NCBI GenBank assembly: GCA_021772135.1
Contig: JADYXQ010000036.1
Location: 1 to 64,000 of the forward strand
Reading direction: 5' to 3'
Origin: Candidatus Obscuribacter sp.
GTDB taxonomy: Bacteria; Cyanobacteriota; Vampirovibrionia; Obscuribacterales; Obscuribacteraceae
Length of the DNA: 64,000 bases
This document shows positions 1 to 7,251 of this stretch, piece by piece (positions within the stretch are counted from its first letter, which is position 1; each line of letters begins with the position of its first letter). The notes below the pieces were generated by a model that saw only the letters and a program-made list of their open reading frames with translations, searched no databases and had not been told where the DNA came from. The position numbers were made by a program, and so were the translations under genes.

Positions 1-101
1 ATTCTGACTTGAAGCAGTAAGAAATATCGAGTCTACGCAATAGACTGTCAGACGATAGAATTTAGACCGCCGCAGATTTATCTGGGTGGTCTTTTTTTTA
101 C
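1..101 (+). ncRNA. 3' part of repeated structured RNA element, copy A (5' part lies outside the window)
   Basis: Near-identical to the 3' ends of copies B-D: ATTCTGACTTGAAGCAG..AAGAAATATCGAG..TACGCAATAG..GTCAGACGATAG then terminator GACCGCCGCAGATTTATCTGGGTGGTCTTTTTTTT. Hairpin GTCTA-CGCAA-TAGAC replaces GCCTA-CGCAA-TAGGC. Confidence 0.75.
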
Positions 102-168
102 AGCAATTTCGCGGTGGCCAGTGTCTCAAGCCATACTCTTCTAATTTCGCTGGCACCCATGCCGATTT

Positions 169-1881
169 CTAATTAACTTTCCCGATGAGAACGCCATAAG
201 CCGGTAGCTTCAGTGACTTAAGGTGCAGACTTTCTGACCCCGCGTCAAATGAGGCCAGCAGAGGTTCGGCAGTGTCAGCTGAAATGCCGTTGGCACTCAA
301 GTCAAGCTGAACGAATTTAGGAGCTGGTGTCATATTTAGTGCCACTACGACAATTTCGTCCTTACTCTTCCGCAAATAAGAAAGAACATCCGGGTTATGA
401 TCGTCTAGAGTTTCATAGCTACCATTTTTTAAAGCGTCTTCAGTTTTACGCAAATGAATCAGCTGCTTGTAGAAGTTGAGCACCGAATTTTTATCAGCAT
501 CCTCGCTGGCCACATTCACTTTTTTATAGTCGGGCGAAACCGGCAGCCACGGCTTGGCTTTGCTGAAACCGGCATTTATCTCACTGTTCCATTGCATCGG
601 TGTGCGTTCGCCATCTCGACCAATCTCCGCAGGCCAACCAATCTTTCCAATTGGATCTTGCACATCTTCTTTTGTTTTCGGATCGTTATTTTGCATTCCC
701 AATTCTTCGCCGTAATACATCATCGGCGTGCCACGCACGGTCATCAATACGGCTGCCGTCAATTTAGCAATATCTTCGTTATGAATTTTGTCGCCATATC
801 GAACGAAGTGCCGCACCTGGTCGTGGTTACTGAAGAAATACAGAGGCCAGCCGCCGGCAGGGTTCTTATCCCATTCGCTGATGCGTTTGCGAAACTCTGG
901 GGCCGACAATTTATTGATATAGGCCATAATGAAATTCATTGGCAGCTGAACTTCATCAAGATTTTTTCCGTATGACTTAGAAATTTCAGCGATGTCAGAG
1001 CCGGTTGTTTCGCCGATCAGAACTCGATCGCCCGGATACATATCGAGCACCGCTCGCAGCTCACGCAACACGTCGTGCACTTCAGGAAGTCGGTCGTTGT
1101 GCAGATATTCGGTATTTGGATCGCCGTATTGATTTTTGCCTTCTTTAACTGGATTATCCGGCAATTTTGGATCTTCGAAAAGCGCCTGCACGGCGTCAAG
1201 CCTGAAGCCAGCAACGCCTTTATCGAGCCAGAAGCGAGCGGCATCGTACATTGCCTTGCGCATTTCACTATTGCGCCAATTTAAATCTGGCTGTTCCGGA
1301 TAGAAGAAGTGATAATTATATTGACCAGTCTCTGGATACAATTTCCATGCTGAATGCCCAAAGAGAGAAATCCAGTTGTTAGGCGGAGCACCGTTCACAC
1401 CGTCTCGCCAGATGTACCAGTCTCTTTTTGCATTATCTTTGGAACTGGCCGATTCGACAAACCAGGGATGTTTATCAGAACTGTGGTTCATGACAAAGTC
1501 CATAATAATTTTGATATCGCGTTTTTTAGCTTCGGCCAGAAGCTCATCGAAATCAGCCATGGTTCCGTATTCTGGCGCAATGGCTTTGTAGTCGGAAATA
1601 TCATAGCCAAAGTCTACTTGCGGTGACGGGTAGCAAGGAGTGATCCACAGCGCATCCACACCTAGATCTTTTAAGTAATCTAGCTTTGACGTTATGCCTT
1701 TGATCTCACCAACGCCGTTGTTATCTGCGTCGGCAAAGCTGCGGGGATAAATTTCGTAAACCACGGCTTGTTTCCACCATGGTTCTTTCTCTGCCTCTTT
1801 GGCTATGGCAGTTGCGCAAAAGCTGCCGCATAGCGACAGGGCCAGAAGTGCGACTGAATATTTGCGAAATTTGCTAAACAT
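169..1881 (-). CDS. Secreted GH13 alpha-amylase-family protein (alpha-glucosidase / oligo-1,6-glucosidase-like)
   Basis: N-terminal signal peptide; WWKQAVVYEIYPRSFADADNNGVGEIKGI, DFVMNHSSDKHPWF, GVAGFRLDAVQ, GETTG, FFSNHDQVR motifs typical of GH13 alpha-glucosidases. Confidence 0.93.
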   Translation of the reverse strand: MFSKFRKYSVALLALSLCGSFCATAIAKEAEKEPWWKQAVVYEIYPRSFADADNNGVGEIKGITSKLDYLKDLGVDALWITPCYPSPQVDFGYDISDYKAIAPEYGTMADFDELLAEAKKRDIKIIMDFVMNHSSDKHPWFVESASSKDNAKRDWYIWRDGVNGAPPNNWISLFGHSAWKLYPETGQYNYHFFYPEQPDLNWRNSEMRKAMYDAARFWLDKGVAGFRLDAVQALFEDPKLPDNPVKEGKNQYGDPNTEYLHNDRLPEVHDVLRELRAVLDMYPGDRVLIGETTGSDIAEISKSYGKNLDEVQLPMNFIMAYINKLSAPEFRKRISEWDKNPAGGWPLYFFSNHDQVRHFVRYGDKIHNEDIAKLTAAVLMTVRGTPMMYYGEELGMQNNDPKTKEDVQDPIGKIGWPAEIGRDGERTPMQWNSEINAGFSKAKPWLPVSPDYKKVNVASEDADKNSVLNFYKQLIHLRKTEDALKNGSYETLDDHNPDVLSYLRKSKDEIVVVALNMTPAPKFVQLDLSANGISADTAEPLLASFDAGSESLHLKSLKLPAYGVLIGKVN

Positions 1882-2042
1882 GACTTCCCCAAGCGTGGCT
1901 CAAGGGGCAATTTTAGCAGGTCGTCAGTTTTCGATTTTGATGGTCTTGGCCAGAGTTAAATTCACCCTTCACCATTGGTAGCACCACACGACTGCATCGC
2001 CCAACAAATCGAAGACATTGGTGGGTCTTCGCGCAACAAAAT

Positions 2043-2579
2043 CTAAAACAGCTGATACCAGCGCGGAATGTAGAGTCGCTTATCTGCCAGTGTCAAAAAG
2101 AACGGTGCGACGTGCACGTTTTTAAAGAGAGATTTGAGCCGATGATATTCTTGCTCAAGGGCATCAAGTTCGCTTTTCACGGCCAGTTTTGCACTCTGTA
2201 CTTTAACAAATTGTTCAGCGCGACCTCTGCTCCAACCTTGATTTTCTAATGCAGCGACAATCTTTTCAGAATGCTCAAATAAATGCGCCATGCCGCAATC
2301 ATTGTGAGCCATGAGAAGAATGTTTTTTACTCCACGGGCGAGTACATAACCTCATGCCAGCTCTGAGCCAATCAGCCTCCCGCCGGGAGCGCAGATAACA
2401 TAGGCGTAATTAGATGGCACCGGCATGGAGTAGCGATATTCCATACAAGTGACAATTACAACTTGCGGGGTGGGTTGAGGGTGCAGCGGATAACCAAAAT
2501 TCTGCGCTTGAATCACTTGCTCAATGGGTGTGCCCTGCCAACGCACCAGAATATCTGCCGATGACTGCAATTCCACCAA
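2043..2579 (-). pseudogene. Carbonic-anhydrase-like gene interrupted by one in-frame TGA
   Basis: Two minus-strand ORFs (2352..2579 and 2043..2312) are in the same frame, separated by TGA at 2354..2352. Joined reading: VVIVTCMEYRY...ICAPGGRLIGSELA*GYVLARGVKNILLMAHNDCGMAHL, with the CxxxR and HxDCGM pattern of beta-carbonic anhydrases. No ATG start upstream in frame before a stop. Confidence 0.7.
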
Positions 2580-2727
2580 TTGATCTTTGTAGGCTGGATC
2601 TTTGTAAATATCAGAAAATAAATACAGCTCACTCTTTTGCCGTTTCGGCGTTAATTTACTTCTTTTATATTCTCAGCGTAGATCGGATCGGTTATGGCGA
2701 GGTGATCGATTTTGCAGCACCGTCCCC

Positions 2728-2905
2728 TGTTCGAAACTGCATATACAAATCAATTTGCGGCAACAGGCAGCCTGGTTCACGCGCTTGCCTACTTGAGTGC
2801 ATATCGCAAACAGCCCTGCAAGCCACCTCCAGAATTGTCAGCAGATATCCAATATATTTTCATCGGGGGACTTCTCATCAGATTCGATCCGGCTATACTT
2901 ATTTA
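2728..2905 (+). promoter_or_regulatory. Conserved upstream region/promoter of RNA copy B (dyad 2843-2859; -10 TATACT 2894-2899)
   Basis: Aligns with regions upstream of copies C and D: GAATTGTCA.CAGATAT-N5-ATAT.T ... GGGGGACTTC ... TTCGATC.GGCTATACTTAT. Confidence 0.6.
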
Positions 2906-3116
2906 CATAAGCGGTGAGCACACACCAATAAATAAGTTGTGTGCTTTGAGCCGAGGGGTTAAGTGGAAACATCAGGTCTGCGCAGACCGGAAACTGTAGT
3001 GATAACCCGCTAGCTGTGGATTCTGACTTGAAGCAGCAAGAAATATCGAGCCTACGCAATAGGCAGTCAGACGATAGTAATTAGACCACCGCAGATTTAT
3101 CTGGGTGGTCTTTTTG
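2906..3116 (+). ncRNA. Repeated structured RNA element, copy B (full)
   Basis: Hairpins AGCACACA..TGTGTGCT (2917-2945), GGTCTGCGCAGACC, TCTGACT..AGTCAGA enclosing GCCTA-CGCAA-TAGGC, and terminator GACCACCGCAGATTTATCTGGGTGGTCTTTTT. Near-identical to copies C and D. Confidence 0.8.
3084..3116 (+). terminator. Rho-independent terminator of RNA copy B
   Basis: GACCACC-G-CAGAT-TT-ATCTG-GGTGGTC followed by TTTTT. Confidence 0.85.
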
Positions 3117-3171
3117 TTTGCAGTCAGCGCCCAGCTGATAAACTGAGCACTTTAGTTTGGGGAAAATTCGT

Positions 3172-3783
3172 ATGAAAAAGCTGGCTGCCACTCTACTTAT
3201 ATGTTTGCTCTGCACAGTGGGTTCTGCCTGGTCACAATCGCCAACACCTGATGAGTGTCTTGCACGCGTAAAGAACATGGAGCCAATGTTGCCCAAACTA
3301 ATGGACAGCGCCTCGGCAGCAATTCACGCATTATTGCCAAACCCCGCCGCCTATGAGAAAACGCTGCCAACTATGGCGAAAGTAATTGCCACCAAAGACA
3401 AAACCAACTTAAAAAACTATGGCGGCTTGTCTGAAGGATTTTTCTTCGCCGGCGATAAAGTTAAAGGTGAGAAACTCTACAACCAATTTAAAGCCAACGC
3501 TAAAACCATTCTTGGGCCCACCGACACCTATCAGGCTCTGATAGAAGGAGACATGGGGTTGGTCTATTTCTATGAGAAGAACTATGCCAAGGCCGAGCCT
3601 ATGTTGCTCGACTCCAAAAACCAACTAGAGGCAAACCTTACCGCTGCCGTGGCCAACAACTTGATAACAGATTACATGTGCTTGTCGATGATGTACGACA
3701 AAAAAGGTAAACCGGCGGAAGCAAAAAAATACGCAAAAGCGCTTGTCGATCTGGCAGTGAAGCAGCGTTCGAAGCCTTTTTAA
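3172..3783 (+). CDS. Secreted TPR-like protein of unknown function
   Basis: Starts MKKLAATLLICLLCTVGSAWSQ (signal peptide); helical repeat-like body. Preferred ATG at 3172 over TTG at 3157. Confidence 0.65.
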   Translation: MKKLAATLLICLLCTVGSAWSQSPTPDECLARVKNMEPMLPKLMDSASAAIHALLPNPAAYEKTLPTMAKVIATKDKTNLKNYGGLSEGFFFAGDKVKGEKLYNQFKANAKTILGPTDTYQALIEGDMGLVYFYEKNYAKAEPMLLDSKNQLEANLTAAVANNLITDYMCLSMMYDKKGKPAEAKKYAKALVDLAVKQRSKPF

Positions 3784-3816
3784 AAACCGGATCGATATCG
3801 ATCCGGTTTTAGATTT

Positions 3817-4017
3817 GATGATCGTCTGCGCCAAAGCCCTGTTCAAAATCGCATATACAAACGAATTTGAAAGGCCTGGCGCTATGGGTCACGCGCTTGG
3901 CTAGACTGCTAGATATGCAGAACGCACCCTGAAGCCGCTTTTAGAATTGTCATCAGATATGTGAGATATCTTCAATGGGGGACTTCCTATCTCATTCGAT
4001 CTGGCTATACTTATTAC
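3817..4017 (+). promoter_or_regulatory. Conserved upstream region/promoter of RNA copy C (dyad 3955-3971; -10 TATACT 4006-4011)
   Basis: AGATAT-GTGAG-ATATCT, then 34 nt to TATACT, as in copies B and D. Confidence 0.6.
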
Positions 4018-4226
4018 ATAAGCGGTGAGCACACACCAATAAATAAGTTGTGTGCTTTGAGCCGAGGGGTTAAGTGGAAACACCAGGTCTGCGTAGACCA
4101 GAAACTGTAACGACACCCGCTAGCTGTGGATTCTGACTTGAAGCAGCAAGAGATATCGAGCCTACGCAATAGGCTGTCAGACGATAGTAATTAGACCACC
4201 GCAGATTTATCTGGGTGGTCTTTTTG
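4018..4226 (+). ncRNA. Repeated structured RNA element, copy C (full)
   Basis: Same hairpins and terminator as copy B; differences concentrate in loops (e.g. GGTCT-GCGT-AGACC). Confidence 0.8.
4194..4226 (+). terminator. Rho-independent terminator of RNA copy C
   Basis: GACCACCGCAGATTTATCTGGGTGGTC followed by TTTTT. Confidence 0.85.
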
Positions 4227-4269
4227 TTTACCGAATCGAACATGGTGAACGAGTATCTGGAAGGTTTTC

Positions 4270-5148
4270 GTGCAAGAGCTACTAAAACAAGCAAAATTCT
4301 CTCCCACAGATTTACTATCCTTGCCGACCCAGGATGGGGAGCCGGTCTACTATCTTCCAATCAAAATTGGGCAAGCAGAAAAATTACTTCAAGAGTTGAG
4401 GATGAAGGCCTCTGGCTCACATTGGTGCCCGGTGCTCGCCGAGGACAAAGATCGTTTAATCAGGTTGGCCTCAAATTCCTGTTCGTTTCTAGATGCTCCC
4501 ATACCGTCCGTTGAAGAAATTGCCGTACAGATTGCGCAGACGGAGCGCATACCGATACAAAAGGCACGCGACAAAGCGCCCGAACAGCAGCGCCTTTGCA
4601 CAATCGAGAAAAGTGGCCTGAAAGCTGCAGCTTCAACAACACAAATCATTGAAGCCGGAGAAAATTGTGATTTAGAACTCTGGCTTCGTTCAAGAGAAAA
4701 GCTCGGTGCGCTAGCGGACAGAACATACTCTTTAGATGGCCGCAGCACCGCAGCCAAATATTTAGAGATTCTTGGGCCAGACGAAATGTTTAAACAACAG
4801 GTTGAAGAACGAGCGCAATGGGATCTAAAAGAAATCATCATTTGCTTTGTACCAGTGCATTATTCCTGGCAAATTCCGGCTTTCTTCAGATACGGTGGCA
4901 CTGTCAACTGCCCGTCACCAGTGGTCAATACGGCCTTCATCAAACGCATGCATGATCGTTACGGCGCTGAAGTCGCGAGTATAGATACTACGTTTTTCGA
5001 GTTGCAATTGAGCGAAGCACCAAAGTCTACAGAAGTTGAATCGTTAGCCAAAGAACTCGCCATCTATAGTAAATATATTGGCGATCGCAGCCTGACTGTC
5101 TTCCAAAAATCTCTTAGCCAGAGCACCGTTTGGAGTTTTTATTCGTAG
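4270..5148 (+). CDS. DUF4253-like protein
   Basis: C-terminal part VPVHYSWQIPAFFRYGGTVNCPSPVVNTAFIKRMHDRYGAEV resembles DUF4253 proteins. GTG start. Confidence 0.65.
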   Translation: MQELLKQAKFSPTDLLSLPTQDGEPVYYLPIKIGQAEKLLQELRMKASGSHWCPVLAEDKDRLIRLASNSCSFLDAPIPSVEEIAVQIAQTERIPIQKARDKAPEQQRLCTIEKSGLKAAASTTQIIEAGENCDLELWLRSREKLGALADRTYSLDGRSTAAKYLEILGPDEMFKQQVEERAQWDLKEIIICFVPVHYSWQIPAFFRYGGTVNCPSPVVNTAFIKRMHDRYGAEVASIDTTFFELQLSEAPKSTEVESLAKELAIYSKYIGDRSLTVFQKSLSQSTVWSFYS

Positions 5149-5200
5149 AAATATTTGCGCGTTCAGGTGGTCTTTTTGTATGTTAATCCACATCAAGTTT

Positions 5201-6301
5201 TCATTGAAAGACTTCTTTATAAATGTCAACAGACTCTTCTTGGAGATTCTCCCAAACCACAGTTAGGCCTCGAAATTGTCTCTTCAGCGCGTCAATGTCT
5301 TTAGCACTGCCCTGTCGATGCTGCAAGCGCAAATACGTCAAAGGCAAGCCCTTCAGCGACATAAGGGTTTTAGCAGTGATTTTAGTAAAGGGCACAAGAA
5401 GCATATTGAGTTTCTTGAGCTGCTTCAATTCAGTCACGCATTTGTCGCTGAGATTTGGATTGTCGGTGATGTCCAGCTGTATTAGAGAAGAAGATTCCTT
5501 CACCGTCTTCATGTCGCCATCAAGAAGATGCGTGTTTGCCATTTTAAGAACCGAAAGTTTGGGATAGTTTTTAAGCGCCACCAAACATTTTAAATCAATG
5601 TCGTTGTAGCCAAAATTCAGATGTTTAATGCTTTTATTTAATTCAAACAAGAAGCGGCCACGCACTCGAGTGTGGTCAAGAATGAGTGTTTCGAGCTGCT
5701 TCAATCCGGCCAGTTTTTTTAAGCTATCATCGCTCACTTCTGTGCCCGTTAATTCCAGCCTTCTGAGATTAGAAAAGCGCGCAAGCATCTGCAAGTCTTT
5801 CTCATCAAAAATAGTATTGCTCAACGTAAGGCTTGTCAGGGCTTCGCTTGGAATAGCGTCGAGCACTTTCATGGTATTTCCCAATCCCATGAAGTCTGTA
5901 GAGCGAAAGGAAATGTGAGATCCAATTGGAACACTGATGGGGCCGTTTGCTTCTCCTAGTTTTTTGCCAGGAGCGTGTTTACCGCAATAGTCAGCAGTGT
6001 CGGATGTAATGCCAATTTCGCCGATCTTACCCTTGAGCGGAAATTTGATTGTGAAAAAGCCTCCAGGTAATACAGCTTTGTTTGCCTTTTGGGCTAAGAC
6101 CGGCTCGACGAGGCCGCAATCGCTGAAGCCACATAAGGTACATGCCAAAATCAAGGCGAAAATTATTATTGAAGGGCGGTAAGGTCTCGGGCATTTAAAC
6201 CCGGTCGGCACATTTGCACTTGATAGCATCAGTTTTAAGTACTCTTTTTGCATTTCATTCGCAGGTCTGAAGGCAATTCCAGGAGTGCTCTGCGGCATCA
6301 T
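5201..6301 (-). CDS. Leucine-rich-repeat protein with N-terminal membrane/signal segment
   Basis: Repeats such as SLTLSNTIFDEKDLQMLARFSNLRRLELTGTEVSDDSLKKLAGLKQLETLILDHTRV. Start chosen at MMPQ because the upstream extension overlaps an inverted-repeat-rich stretch. Confidence 0.75.
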   Translation of the reverse strand: MMPQSTPGIAFRPANEMQKEYLKLMLSSANVPTGFKCPRPYRPSIIIFALILACTLCGFSDCGLVEPVLAQKANKAVLPGGFFTIKFPLKGKIGEIGITSDTADYCGKHAPGKKLGEANGPISVPIGSHISFRSTDFMGLGNTMKVLDAIPSEALTSLTLSNTIFDEKDLQMLARFSNLRRLELTGTEVSDDSLKKLAGLKQLETLILDHTRVRGRFLFELNKSIKHLNFGYNDIDLKCLVALKNYPKLSVLKMANTHLLDGDMKTVKESSSLIQLDITDNPNLSDKCVTELKQLKKLNMLLVPFTKITAKTLMSLKGLPLTYLRLQHRQGSAKDIDALKRQFRGLTVVWENLQEESVDIYKEVFQ

Positions 6302-6482
6302 CTGGGCGCCCTTTTTAACCGTACACCGCATAGTGTACATGCCAGTGCGCCAATGGTGCAACGCCCGATCATAAAGGTTGCGCCTGGTGCAAAGCACCGA
6401 ATCCAGTGGCATCTATAACGTCTGGGCGCTAGCGCACCATGTACGGTGCCCCATTTTCACACCACCAGTTTGTCCGCAACCG

Positions 6483-7112
6483 TCAATTGTCGCTTCTCTC
6501 TGCATGCATCAGAAGGTGAGCATAAGGCTGCACTGGCGCGGGCTGAGGCGTGGCAACGCTTTCCTTTGCCGCGCGGCTGATTTGCCTGCCGCGATTTGCC
6601 ACGGCCTTGCGCATTTCTCGTGAAAGCCGCACTTCTTTGACTTCGATTTTGGTAATGCGAATGCCAAAATCTTTTGTTTGTCTGTCGAGAATATTCTTGA
6701 GATTGAAATTGACGCGATTGCGATCTGAAAGCAAATGCGCCAGATCGTTATTGCCTACTGCGGTGCGCACTGCACTTTCAGCTAGTTCTTTGGTGGCGCT
6801 CGCTAGATTTACCACCTTTGTCACTGCTTTTTTAGCATCAACGATCTGATACAGACACAGCGCTGAAACTTTGACCGATATATTGTCTGAGGTCAAAACC
6901 TGCACTGCCGGAATCGACAAAGTGACAATGCGAGTGTCGACCACTTGTGCCTTGTCCATCATCGGCACTACCAATTGAAGGCCGGGTCCCTTGTCAGCAA
7001 CGACTTTGCCATGCCGAAAAACTACCAGGCGGTCATATTCTTTAACGACTTTGATGCCCGAGAGAATTATCATTATTGAGAGTACGAACACGCCGCCTAA
7101 TATTTCGAACAT
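6483..7112 (-). CDS. SPFH/Band 7 domain protein (slipin/stomatin-like)
   Basis: VKEYDRLVVFRHGKVVADKGPGLQLVVPMMDKAQVVDTRIVTLSIPAVQVLTSDNISVKVSALCLYQIVDAKKAV...AVGNNDLAHLLSDR. Confidence 0.88.
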   Translation of the reverse strand: MFEILGGVFVLSIMIILSGIKVVKEYDRLVVFRHGKVVADKGPGLQLVVPMMDKAQVVDTRIVTLSIPAVQVLTSDNISVKVSALCLYQIVDAKKAVTKVVNLASATKELAESAVRTAVGNNDLAHLLSDRNRVNFNLKNILDRQTKDFGIRITKIEVKEVRLSREMRKAVANRGRQISRAAKESVATPQPAPVQPYAHLLMHAERSDN

Positions 7113-7251
7113 CGTCTCTCCTAATGCAGGCTGTATTCATTCTAGTGCCCGCGGCGCAATATGAGAACCGGGAAAAGCCTGATTCAGTAAAATCCCTACT
7201 ATACATATTGCGCTTCTGAGCTACGATGAATAAGTAGTCCGAGGGCAAAGC

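Noticed and set aside
454-975. 173-aa plus-strand ORF antisense to the GH13 gene
   Set aside because: It lies entirely within a strongly supported gene on the other strand, with no ribosome-binding site or recognisable domain.
2352-2354. In-frame TGA as selenocysteine or TGA recoding
   Set aside because: No obvious bacterial SECIS hairpin was identified, the position is not a known catalytic Cys, and many genes in this window end with TGA, so TGA is a normal stop here.
2712-2999. ORFs 2528..2917, 2712..2999, 2838..3059, 3901..4116 and 10124..10366 overlapping the repeat element
   Set aside because: They cover non-coding repeat sequence, are not conserved as reading frames between copies and lack protein-like composition.
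2906-3116. Repeat element as tmRNA, SRP RNA, 6S RNA, RNase P RNA or group II intron
   Set aside because: Short look-alike strings exist (GTGGATTCTGACTT, GAAGCAGC) but the defining features (tRNA-like ends, GGAA/GCAG SRP core, long end-to-end pairing, domain V) are absent, and these RNAs are not normally present as clustered multi-copies.
4389-4841. 150-aa minus-strand ORF opposite the DUF4253-like gene
   Set aside because: Cys/Ser/Arg-rich shadow translation of a better-supported gene.
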